From Tenebrio molitor (taxonomy: Eukaryota; Arthropoda; Insecta; Coleoptera; Tenebrionidae): a DNA stretch of 64,000 nt. The notes below the pieces were generated by a model. It was not told where the DNA came from. It ran no database searches and saw only the letters and a list, made by a program, of their open reading frames with translations. The stretch is from assembly GCF_963966145.1 (NCBI RefSeq), contig NC_091047.1:1426001-1490000 (forward strand), written 5' to 3'. How positions within the stretch are numbered: position 1 is the stretch's first letter; each line of letters starts with the position of its first letter. The position numbers were made by a program, and so were the translations under genes. Below, one piece after another: positions 1 through 10,000 of the stretch.

Positions 1-2
1 AA

Positions 3-350
3 AATACAGTAGCTGCTTCTTCGACAGAAGCAGAATATATTGCCCTTTTTGAAGGTGTCAAGGAAGCAATTTGGTTAAAATCATTATTTGAAAGCATAAG
101 TATTAAAATGATTAAACCAATTACGATATTTGAAGATAACACAGGTTGTATAAATATTGCAAATAATCCCATAAATCATAAAAGAACCAAACATATAGAT
201 ATAAAATATCATTTCACACGAGAACAAATTCAAAATAAAGTTATCATAGTGAAATATCTGTCAACAGGTGACCAATTGGCTGATATATTCACAAAGCCGA
301 TACCAGCACAAAGATATGTGGACATAAGGACAAAACTTGGCATAGAATAA
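3..350 (+). CDS. pol: Copia pol polyprotein, C-terminal RNase H part (partial)
   Basis: An open frame runs from the window edge to a TAA at 348-350, about 115 residues, with no start codon because the 5' part lies outside. It begins with NTVAASSTEAEYIAL, the classic copia RNase H motif in which the Glu of SSTEAEY is catalytic. It continues with FEDNTGCINIANNP, where the Asp is the next acidic residue, then HKRTKHIDIKYHFTRE, and ends with TGDQLADIFTKPI, the hallmark C terminus of Ty1/copia polyproteins. The enzyme degrades the RNA strand of the RNA:DNA hybrid during reverse transcription. No frameshift or stop is seen in the visible part. Family assignment is secure; the lineage within copia is not. 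Confidence 0.9.
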   Translation, partial: NTVAASSTEAEYIALFEGVKEAIWLKSLFESISIKMIKPITIFEDNTGCINIANNPINHKRTKHIDIKYHFTREQIQNKVIIVKYLSTGDQLADIFTKPIPAQRYVDIRTKLGIE

Positions 351-410
351 TTTTTTTAAATATTTTTTTTTGTTAATGCTAGATGTTTTTTTTGAATTTT
401 TTTGTTAATC

Positions 411-620
411 TAGCTTAAGGTTTTTTTCTTTCTCGAATTGGAGGAAGTTTTTTGTTAAGATTTTTCTTTCTCACACAGAGGAAGTTTTTTTGTGAAGATT
501 TTTCTTTCTCAAATCAGAGGAAGTTTTTTTTGTTGTTAACATTTTTCTTTCTTAAATCAGAGGAAGTTTTTTTTTGTTAACTTTTCTTTCTCAAGTTAGA
601 GGAAGTTTTTTTGTTTTTCT
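411..620 (+). repeat. Degenerate tandem repeat in the copia 3' tail
   Basis: About five imperfect units of roughly 40-50 bp lie between the pol stop and the LTR. Each has a TTTTTCTTTCTC part followed by GAGGAAGTTTTTTT. The repeated GAGGAAG purine runs look like duplicated polypurine tracts, but the functional primer is more likely the purine stretch just before the LTR near 701-712. Confidence 0.75.
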
Positions 621-712
621 ATAGAAATAAAAGATTGTAGGGTTGTAAGATAAGTACCTACTTATAATATTTTTATGTAATGTAAATCTTTACTGTAATT
701 TTTGAGTGGGAG

Positions 713-906
713 TATTGGAGTTTCATAATGGAACAGCAAAAATCACAGTATAAAAGAACTGCGTAGGTTGAAGTGGTCCAGATTCTGACCAGCACGTGTT
801 GCACATAAAATAATTCACGGCATTGTAAAACTCCAGACTCCAAAATATTATTTAGTCCATATAAAGCTTTTAAACAGCAAGGTTGTGTCTTATTAAAATC
901 CCAACA
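713..906 (+). repeat. Putative copia 3' LTR
   Basis: The segment opens with TATTGGAG after the purine stretch GAGTGGGAG and closes with TCCCAACA, so the ends form the short inverted repeat TTGG../..CCAA typical of LTRs. Two TATA-like boxes lie inside (TATAAAAG near 751 and TATAAAGC near 861). At about 194 bp it is a short LTR. The 5' LTR is not in the window, so the boundaries are inferred from the ends only. Confidence 0.6.
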
Positions 907-2843
907 CGACCTTTCGTCGAACTTGGCGAGGAATCATGCGGCACCGAGATGCAGCCTGCAGCAGGAGCGGTGAAAGATTGTCGGCGGCGGCCCGGGGGAC
1001 GGCACCTGCCGCCCCGAAAAGGCCACGCGCTCGGTCGCCGCCAGATCGGGAGCGATAAAGGAGATCAGACGGCAGCGCCGCCCACGCGAACCAGAATCAC
1101 GCGTTCCGAAGTCATTGCCATCGTGACCTTGGCTTAACCCGTGCGCCTCTGCCCTAAGCACGCGGCCTTTGTCTGTGCGGATTTTTTCCAGGGTTTCCAC
1201 CGAATTCGACCGTTAAGCGGCGGCCAATTAAATCCTAACTGTACCGGAGGCGCGCGCTAATCGATCATTTCTGTCGCCGATCGACAGAAACGGCTCCGGG
1301 TCGTCGACAACGTCGGGGATAAAAGTGAAACTTATCCGGCTGCTGATAAAGGTAACGATGCGTGTAATCAATCCATTCGGGAGACGAAACCGGACCAAAA
1401 AAATCACCATCAGCTGGACGGGTCCGCGACCGGAGCCGTTGACTCTTCACATTTCGGTTTTTTCATCGTCGTCGAGTCGAATGTTTGTCTAGCGCCCCGG
1501 GCGCGGGCGTCCCGCCGGGACACCGCGGATCGAACCCGATCGGAGTTCATCGGCGCGGGCCCGGGGCGCAGCCGCCGCCGGCCGCCAGAGCTGTCGGTGC
1601 TTGTCTCGACGGTGCCGTGGGTGGAGGACTCACCCAACATGTGGCGATCCGGAAACGAATCGATGCCGCTCTCCGTCGCTGTTCCTGCACTCGATTAATT
1701 ACTCCCGGACCCGGACTGACTTGTGTGGACGCGATTTTTGATGGTTCAATCCGCACGACCCATTGTCCTGTCAATAACGAATCATGACGGCTTACGCAAC
1801 ACGTGACTTATGAAAGATCGGGTTCAGATCATCCCGAATCATGTCGGCCGATTGGCTTTCTCTTCGACCAGCTTTTGTCTGATGTCATCGTCACGCATTC
1901 TCCGATTCGATTGAGCCGTCACGTCGCAAATTACGATTTGGTGTGTGGTGGTCCGGACGAGGTTCGAATTTGGCGCTGTTTTCGCACTCGCTGCCACCTG
2001 GCGGTGCGACGGAGAAGCCGCCAGAAACAGGAATCCGCACGGGTGTGTGCAGTCGTCCGTCGGGCTAGGTCAAGAAACGAACCGAAAACGAGCCAACAAA
2101 GAAACCACAACAAGGAAGCTGATGAATATTAATGAGCAGCGTGTCCGAGAAAAGCCCTCCTACTGTTTTTACTTTTTTCCCGCCGATAGTACGGAGTCGA
2201 GACGAAGGCCATTAATTGTGCATCCATCCGCCAGAGGGGGCGAATTTTGTCGGGTAATTACCGGTGGCGGACGAAAAATCGAAATTGCTCGCATAAATCT
2301 GTCGACGGACGCCGGAGACCGAAATTGCATCGCCATTTTGCACTTACTTGGAGGATCGCGGAGATTCTGATTCATCTAGATTCTAGAATCACGAATTGTA
2401 TCAATTAAATAAACTGCTTTACTCTTCATCGTTTGAGCACGGCAGCACACCACCCACTTTTTTCTGTTTTTCTCACAGCAGACGCGATAAAATACAGCTT
2501 TATTTCCTTGCAAGGCTTATTTGGCACTTCTTGCGCATCCTTGATTATCCTGCAACTTCCTGCTCTTCCATTTTTGCGTAAATCCTTTTTTGAGTTCTGG
2601 TAACACTTCCACGATGAATATTTTTCCTGTTTATCATCCTCTTCGTAATTTCCTCGAACAACAACAATTTAACGAGGTCGTTGTAGAAGATGACAGTTTC
2701 CGGTGTTTCTTTTTAATTTCTTTCCTCACTGTCATTTGGTGGTGGAGTGTGCTGAGCAGTGTGACATTTCTTGTTCTTCTCGTCTTAATAAACGTTCTTA
2801 GTGCCTGTTTTTTACATCTACTCCATTAAATTTCTTTGCTCCA
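907..2843. other. Non-coding stretch, GC-rich in its first half
   Basis: From 907 to about 2360 the sequence is CpG-rich and holds only short overlapping frames on both strands with no recognisable protein. From about 2390 to 2840 it is AT- and T-rich. It may include upstream regulatory DNA of the gene at 6579, but nothing specific can be shown. Confidence 0.5.
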
Positions 2844-2867
2844 TCAGGTTAGGTCAGGTCAGGTCAG
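2844..2867 (+). repeat. Interstitial telomere-like TCAGG array
   Basis: The units read TCAGG, TTAGG, TCAGG, TCAGG, TCAG. TCAGG is the known telomere unit of Tribolium and many other beetles, while TTAGG is the ancestral insect unit. The array ends against the 8-bp target duplication of the next element. It could also be an ordinary microsatellite. Confidence 0.65.
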
Positions 2868-2874
2868 TGAGAAG

Positions 2875-3346
2875 CGTAGAGGGATATGGAGGGAGCACTC
2901 TTCAAAAAAGTGGATACGACCGCGCTTTTCTGTAGACCTAATAAAAGGTCTCCAGGATGAGCCGAGCGAAACCGAAGTAAACGTAGATATTTCATCTTTC
3001 CAGTGGCGTCCCTTTAACTTTTTTTCTGGGGACAATTTTTGTAGGAATTGTAGGAAGACGACCGTAAATATTTAGTTCAAAATAAAAACAGATCAGAGTT
3101 ATGCAACTGAAAAAATACAAAGACAATTCACCAACCGGTTCACGTGTAAAAAACCAAATCCCAGTAAAATGACGGAACACCGACGCCTATGAAGCATCTA
3201 ATGCCCAACGACCCTCGTCACGAAATTTCACGAAGTACTGGCGGTCATTTTAAAAGGCGTCATAAAAGGTCTCCGCACAGGTCTCGCGACGTGCCGCTTT
3301 CTTTACATTGCCAGCATAGGCAGTGCTCCCTCCATATCCCTCTACG
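2875..3346. mobile_element. MITE with 25-bp perfect TIRs and 8-bp target duplication
   Basis: The left end (2875-2899) starts CGTAGAGGGATATGGAGGGA and the right end (3322-3346) is its exact reverse complement over 25 bp. Both are flanked by GTGAGAAG (2867-2874 and 3347-3354), a perfect 8-bp target duplication. This is direct evidence of transposition of a 472-bp element. An 8-bp duplication is typical of hAT and P superfamilies, but the terminal bases are not the canonical hAT CAGNG, so the superfamily is open. There is no transposase frame; the element is non-autonomous. A short direct repeat around ATAAAAGGTCTCC occurs inside (near 2940 and 3270). Confidence 0.9.
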
Positions 3347-3909
3347 GTGAGAAGCTTTGGTTCTCAGGAAAATGACCGTACCAAATGGAATCTTCTGTGA
3401 AAATTTCTTTCGGGCAAAGAGCTCTTTCGGCCAACATAATTTCTACAGGGTGTCTCAGCTAAGACTTTCGAGCCTAATATCTCGGTTATTTGCCAACGGA
3501 TTTTTATGAAATTTAAAATGCAGATATTTTAGACCGTGAAGGTTCAATTAGTAATAATAAAATTACCTCAAGTTAAAAAATGTAATTTTAACACGTTTCC
3601 TTTATCGAAAATTATGCGCGATTATTATTAGATTGTTAAACATTAAAAAATAGGGGTCTACACAAACAATTAAGTAAATCACTTGTCTGATTCAACGAAA
3701 AGATTAGATTTTGTCGTTAAAAATTTAATGTAAAATTTTAAGGTATTTGAGCAGTTACCTTTTGAAACAATTGATGATTAATTGCCAAGCAACATTTTGT
3801 ACACCCTTTAAAGTCTGTTAAAATTGGGCGCGCTTTATTAGAAACGTCAAATTGTGAAAATTTATTGAAAATACTCTAAAAATAGACTACAGCGACAGAA
3901 ATTTCAATA

Positions 3910-4125
3910 TTGTTGAAAAAGAAAAAAAAAATTGCCTATGGAGAGTGTCGTAAGAACTTCAATGACACAGTCCGTTTTCTCGTGGAACACTATCCAAATG
4001 TAGGCTTCACAAAATGTAAGGTTAAGAGAGTCGTCAATTTATTTGAAGACACAGGAAGCGTACGTCAACTAAATTACCTTGCTAAAATATCCCGATCGTG
4101 TTTTAGTCCTTTATGGAAGAATTAA
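3910..4125 (+). pseudogene. Truncated HTH N terminus of a transposase (71 aa)
   Basis: The 71-residue frame lies in mariner-like copy 1. Its core, YGECRKNFNDTVRFLVEHYP followed by a segment ending in FEDTGSVR, resembles the N-terminal helix-turn-helix found in insect transposases and annotated as DUF4817, which would bind the TIRs. After the HTH region it ends with an unrelated tail, so the catalytic DDE part is missing. The corresponding frame in copy 2 (23524-23739, minus strand) has the same length and differs at about four residues. It may be a decayed transposase or a retained DNA-binding fragment. The DUF4817 match is from memory of the family pattern, not a search. Confidence 0.5.
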
Positions 4126-4143
4126 AGCATCCAGTATAATAAA

Positions 4144-4389
4144 TTACGTCCAAATGTTGTCTTTAACTTTGTAAGTGTTTGTAAGGTTAGCAAGATAAAC
4201 GTCAAATATGTCACCTGCGCTTCTGCGAAAAGGGATGACCAAAATTCTGCAAAATTGCGCGTTTGTTTCATACGCGTCTACGTTTTTGCATTTGCAGCCA
4301 CGTTTAACACAGTTTTTTGCTTTTTTCTTGCAAACCAGACGTCTTTCAAGGATGAGTTTTTCCCTACAGCATTTTTTATTGACGATCAA
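4144..4389 (-). CDS. Small Cys/Lys-rich ORF conserved in both mariner-like copies (81 aa)
   Basis: This 81-residue frame is convergent to the HTH frame inside element copy 1. It is rich in Lys and Cys, with cysteines in the segment CCREKL..CKKKAKNCVKRGCKC and a further FC. The equivalent in copy 2 (23260-23505) differs by a single conservative Ile/Val change, although the surrounding element shows more differences. No family is recognised. It may simply be an open frame preserved because the two copies are young; the sense-strand frame over the same bases is open for 101 codons here but interrupted in copy 2. Confidence 0.3.
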   Translation of the reverse strand: MIVNKKCCREKLILERRLVCKKKAKNCVKRGCKCKNVDAYETNAQFCRILVIPFRRSAGDIFDVYLANLTNTYKVKDNIWT

Positions 4390-4582
4390 TTTTTTATGTC
4401 AATCTTCATTGATTCAACATTTTAAAAAGGCATGTAAAAATTACGTTTTTAAGACTTGGGTGATTGCATTAATGGGATTTTATTCTTCACCGTCTAAAAT
4501 ATCTGCATTTTAAATTTCACAAAAATCGGTTGGAAAATAACTGAGTTATTAGGCTCGAAAGTCTTAGCTGAGACGCCCTGTA

Positions 4583-6539
4583 TAAGGACCTTCAACTCTT
4601 CCAAGAATATGGACTATACCAACTATTCTCTTGGAGTTGTCCTTGAATCTCCACTTCTCATAATCTTTTATGGGGAAGATCTGCTGATGGATCAATTTTT
4701 GTGATCTTTCAAAGACTTTTTTTTGGTCATTTAGGGCACCACCGTGGCCCACGAAACCTCCTGCAGGAGTTTCATTTGATCGCAGCCGTGGGGGCCTAAC
4801 CCTGGTGTAATTCGATTTCATCCGGACCATCTCGGTCGTCCCTCCCCGTTTTCTCGATGGGACCCTTCCGCGGTGAAATTGGTGGCCGGCAATAAATTCC
4901 GAAAAGGCTCGTATATTATCCTCGCGGCGAACATTCACGTCTGGCGGCAGCTGGTAAATTGCGCGGATTTTTCCCGACCATCGTGGTAATATTTATGGTA
5001 TGCATTTCGCCGTTGAAATAAAAGTGGACGATTTTTTCATCGGTTTAGTTAGAGCGTTTCTTTGTTTACTCACGCACACATAGGTGAGCAATAGCAGGTG
5101 TTCGTTCATTGGGAGTAATACACATCGAGTGAAACCTGTATTGGGCATTTTTTATTTTTCTAATGCTAGAGGTATTGGCGGCGAAAATCCTTGAGCGAGC
5201 CAAGAGGTAATGAGGCCGCTTGTGCGAGCTCTCCCATAACGCACGGACAATAATTTTATTTTTTTAGTGCGCAATCGATTATGAATCACGGGCCGAAAGT
5301 GCATCAACGAACCCTACCATAAATGGACGTGAGGGTAACAATCTGCATTGTCGCAGCGCAACGTGCACATAATCGAATTATGCAACGTGTCTCTTGGAAT
5401 TTATGGCTTAATAAAATTTTATTGGCGAAAATAAACAGACGATATTCACAGCGGGCGGACCACATGGGCTGCTCGCTCCCGTACCCAGATTTTTTCGGCG
5501 AAATTTTTTGACATTTCCAAGTCTACAGGGGCGGACTCTGAAGGGAACTAGTTCTTGCGGTGGAATGTTGGAAGCGGCAAACGGGAAAGGTTAAGACGCG
5601 GCTGCTGTTTTTCGCGTTCAAGGTTCAAAATAATTTCAAAATTGGATCGAAAAATAAAAACGTCAGCTTCGAGTGTCAGTTTTGCTTCATTTCATAATCT
5701 AATAATAATAAACTTCGAAAAAATTAATTAATTTGGTTTTTTTCCACTTTTGAACATTACTTGAATGTAACAACGTTCGTAATAACAAATTCTTTGTTTT
5801 TTTTTTCCCGTTGCGTTGTTGTTTACAATTTTTTGACGCAGTTTCCTAATCTCGAGAAGTTTTTTTCCCCGAGACCACAATTTGGCGGAATTATCTTCGA
5901 ATTTGACACAAAAAAGATTCCACCATCACCTTGAACCGTCGTCGCGTGTTGATCCTTCGAGCTTTCCCAGATATTTAAATTCTCCAAACCACGACGACCA
6001 TGTTGGTCCTTATCTCCTGTCGAATCGCGACGTGCAAGGTCAGCGGGAGTCGCCTTATCTGGATCCCTGGGAGCTTCCCGTCGTCAGATCTGCGCGATTT
6101 TTCAAATTCCCTTGCTCCACTTCCCGCGGAACGTGTCGAAACGTGGAAAAAAGCGAAAACAAGGTTGCGGCGTCGTTTCACCGAGCCAACAATAAAATAT
6201 GACAAATGTTGTCGCCGTTACGAAACTCGTTTCGTGCATTGTTATTGTAAATTTTACGATTCGATAAAAAATCGCGGTGAACACATACGCGGAGTAATCA
6301 AGGACGCACGTTTGGCTCGCCACGTGACTCGTGCGGTTTTTCTTTTTTTCCCAAAGAACGCGCAACCTTGGTGATTCACGATCGAGACCTTGCGCGAGTC
6401 CCACAATAGACGATTAAGATTTTTTTTTCGTTTCGGCCACGACCAGAGAATCCGAAATCGATTCGGATTCTTGACGTTTGTTTGTCTTCGGCTCGACCTC
6501 GCCGTCACAATGGAGAATTGATCGTTCTACTCTTTGCAG
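4583..6539. other. Non-coding DNA upstream of the CABIT-protein gene
   Basis: No recognisable protein or element is seen. The segment ends at a good splice acceptor (CTACTCTTTGCAG, ending 6539), so at least one non-coding 5' exon and a promoter of the next gene should lie upstream, in this stretch or beyond it. Their positions could not be fixed. Confidence 0.5.
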
Positions 6540-7089
6540 ACGATGTAGGAAGCCGTCCGACCTCGCCGACCACGCAGAATGTTCACCAACACGACCCTCT
6601 CGTCCAGGAGCAGCTCCAGCTGCAGCCGCAACTCGTCGATGCCGTCCCTCAGGATGCGCAACCCCCTGTCGCCGAAGACGTCGTACAACCCCCTGTTCCG
6701 ACACTCGGACGCCCTGACGAGCTTCGACGCCTCGCACTTCGTCTTCCAGGAGCAGAGGCGCAAGGACAAGAAGAACCCCGTCCTGCGCCGGTACCACTCG
6801 CACGACTCCCACCACAGCTTCGACGACCCGAAGGACACCAAGGACGACACCCCCGACTCGACCAAGAGCCGGGGGAGCACCGGTTCGGAGTCGGGACACG
6901 AGTACGAAGCCAGGGACTTCCTGGAGCGGTACTCTCTGCCGCGGGTGGTGCGAGTCGGGGGCGGCGAGCCGCTGCTCCTCTATCGCTGCTTCGACAGCTT
7001 CACCAAGATACAGGCGCGGGGGATCGTCGGCAGGAAGGGCAAGGAGAAGGCCGACGGGAACGTGCTGCACTTCCCCGAAGGATACTCAG
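6540..7089 (+). CDS. sano: sano-like exon with start codon
   Basis: The exon follows an acceptor at 6538-6539. Bases 6540-6578 are 5' untranslated and contain an in-frame TAG; coding starts at 6579 and ends after TCA G at 7089, before the donor GTCGGT. This exon encodes the Ser/Arg-rich N terminus and the first strands of the CABIT domain. Confidence 0.8.
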
Positions 7090-10000
7090 GTCGGTCGAGT
7101 TGGCGCGTGCAACGTCTTGTTGCGCGATCTCGTGCGAATTTTCATACGCGATTCGTGGGAAATCGGCTGGATTGTTTTCGATGGGAGAATTCGCAACGCG
7201 GTGTCGAAACGCCCTTCAGAAGTAGAAATATGGGAAGCGTTTAAGAAAAGACGTAAGAGTTACACAACTGATGCCGTTACCAGAACAAGCGAATTTTTTC
7301 TGATGATTTGCATGTCCGTGACGTATTCCGGTGAGACCTGGTGCTCGCTCCATCGTGCAAAGAGTACAAATTTGATTCGTAAATCGCTACAACACATTTC
7401 GTCCAAGAACATTTATCCCAACCAGTCAAGATTATCTAAGGAAAATTCTTTTTCACCGAGGAATTTTTGGGATTTGGGAATTGATGAAAGTCAAAGGGAG
7501 CAAAATCAGGCGAATGACGTGGATGTGGTGTAGTTCTCTCCAGTTATCCTTTGATCCTTTGTAATAATCGTTGATTTGATGATGCGTGGAACCCGTACAC
7601 TTTCTTGCGACCCAAAATTTGACCGAATTTTCTCTAGAACTGAACCATAGAGAAACAAAACCGAGTTTGGTGTTCATTTCCTCGGTTTCGCGGTTTCGGC
7701 AACCCACGTGCCGCGTAAAATTTTTCGCGGTGGTGTTTTTGGTGTCGGCGCGTAGAAAAACGAAATTCCCCCAGATTCGTGATCGCCTCCGCCATCTTGA
7801 TACGCGCGGCCTCTCCATCAGCTGTGCCTTTCGCGATTACAAAACGCATCTAACGAACTGTGACGTTTCGATGATCGACTATTAATCCAATGTCCGGGCT
7901 TTCGTCCGTTTTTACTGCCTGCGACGATAAATCACGAGACATGTGCGTGGGCCGTACTCGCCCCGTTTACCATTCCGTTGCACAAGCGCCAATTCGCGCC
8001 ACATATCCGACGATTTTTCACAATTTCGCTGGGCGATAAGGCCAGCCATGCGGGCAGAAAAGCTGCGACACAAATAGACCGACAACGAATCGTTAAATTT
8101 TAATCGACGATCAAGTTACGTAAATAACTTTCGCTCGACGGCCGAAAACGGCAAAAAAAACACAACACCAACAAACAGAGAGTTGCGAAGACGCGAATCA
8201 GTAATTTATGGTTTTTCGCCGGAGCTAACAGTACGGCGAAATTTCGAAACGGCATTTTTTCGAAAGAGTCAAAAGTCACATTAACGGTAAAGGGGATTTA
8301 CATAAAAATCCAATAAAATCGGTTTTTATCGAGGAAGAGCCGGTGACGGATCCGCGTGTCCGGAGATGGTCGCGGAGATAAGGGGCGGGGCGTCAGAGAC
8401 ACCCCAAATGATCGGCCAATCCGAGTCGTTTCCTACCCCTGCTGTGTTGCCAGCTCGACCGGTTTTTCCCCAGGTGTGCCGATTTTGACACACTTCAAAT
8501 TAAATTTAAAAAAAAACAGATCTGCAGAGCATCAGTCAAGAGAACTGGCTCGCCCAGAACCCGACAATTACGTAATTCTAGTGAGTGGAGATTTTTAATC
8601 AAGCATCCAACAAAAGACAAAGTCGAAAAAAAACTGGCGAAAACTAGTAGAGCAGACGTTGACGTGCATTGTGTCTCGAATTTAACGAACTCCTCTCCCA
8701 TAGAAATCCGTCAAACCGAACGCGATTAATTGACGTTAATGGTTCCGAAATCGGCCCGTTGTACAGTTAGGCTATAGAGTCCGTTCTTTTGTTGCAGGCT
8801 GGTTCTCTTTGACGAACGAGAGAGGTGAAAAGAGCGCCGTGGTGCACACTTCGATTCTGCAACTGGTGCGAGAGCAGGTCTGCTCGTTCGTGAGCATGCA
8901 GCCGTTCACGGCGTACGCCACCCAGACGGCCGACCTGACAGGTAGGTGGTCGTTCGGGACGATGGGAATTCGACGTGCGCCGCCGATTCGGTCTGACGAG
9001 AATTCGATGTTGCAGACGGCAGCGGCAAGGTGCAATATCTGAAGACGCAGGCGAGGGCCGGCCAACTGTTCCAGCTGAGGGCGGTGTTCCAGCACCGGGA
9101 GCGGCTCGACGGCGGCGGCAAGAACTCGACGAGGTCCTCGAGGATATCGCGAACGGCGAGAGACAAGGACCTGGCCAATCGTTACGCTCAGCTCGTCAGC
9201 CAAAACAATCAGGTGAGGCGGCGGTTCACGGTCATCGCTGATCATTACGGGAACTGGTCGAGACAAATTTCAATTATTTATTGCATAACGGCCGCGTTCC
9301 CTGCTTCGGATTGGACATAATTTATTTGGAGAAGACGCGGATGTTTATGGAAATTGCATGATTTAGATAAAATATGCAGTAGGTGGAATGCGGCAAGAGG
9401 TGATTTACCCCGGCGGGTGATGCAACGGTTGCAATCGACAGAGATCGATTTGCGACAGGTCTCAGTCGTTTTTTCACACGTTCTTTGTCGTCTTTCGCTA
9501 TTTTCTTCTTCATTATTGTATTGTATTGTATTGTTTAAATAGTTTTTTATTTTCCGTTCGACCAAAATTTCTTTTGTTTTTTTCAAATGTTTTAAATTTT
9601 ATTCTTAGGATGATTTATTTATTGTTCTGCATTATTCCTTCTTAATCACTTTTTCTCCATATGTAAAGGTTTTTTTTTTAAATTTCATTGTTTGCTGTTG
9701 TTGTTTCGTATATTTTTTATTGTATTTCTTTGCTTTTTTTATTACATACTTACATAACATAGTTTCTTTTGTTTCTTGTAACCACAGTTGTTTTTTTAAT
9801 TACAATATTATTTTCATAATTGCTTTTAAAATTTTTTGAATTTTTCCGTTGAAAATCTTATTTCATCAATTCCTTTCGCTTGAATTACGTTTTCCACTCT
9901 TTTCGTATTTTTTTTTTATAAACCTTGATTATTCTTAGTTTCGTCATTTTTCCCCCATTTTTATCTTTGGACAAAATATTTCTCTTTGTTTTCTTTCAAC

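Larger units (their letters stand above)
1..906 (+). mobile_element. 3' part of a Ty1/copia LTR retrotransposon
   Basis: The left edge of the window cuts a copia-type element. In order it holds the RNase H end of pol (3-350), a T-rich tail with degenerate tandem repeats (about 411-620), a G/A-rich stretch just before the LTR (about 701-712) that could be the polypurine primer, and a putative 3' LTR (713-906). The order pol, primer, LTR is that of Ty1/copia elements. The 5' end, integrase and target duplication are outside the window, so completeness and age cannot be judged. The visible reading frame is open, which suggests a fairly recent insertion. Confidence 0.85.
3446..4580 (+). mobile_element. 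Mariner-like TIR element, copy 1
   Basis: Inverted repeats of about 95 bp starting CAGGGTGTCTCAGCTAAGAC (left) and its near-complement at the right end (..CTTAGCTGAGACGCCCTG) bound a 1135-bp element. TA dinucleotides flank both sides (3444-3445 and 4581-4582), the target duplication of Tc1/mariner-type transposons. A second copy lies inverted at 23069-24204. Each carries the same two small convergent ORFs. The length is close to that of an autonomous mariner, but no full transposase frame remains. Confidence 0.9.

Noticed and set aside
2844..2867. AGGTCA repeats as nuclear-receptor response elements
   Set aside because: The spacing is five bases with overlapping half-sites and a TTAGG variant unit, which fits telomere-like TCAGG better.
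3446..4580. Complete autonomous mariner
   Set aside because: Length and ends fit, but no continuous transposase with DDE residues remains.
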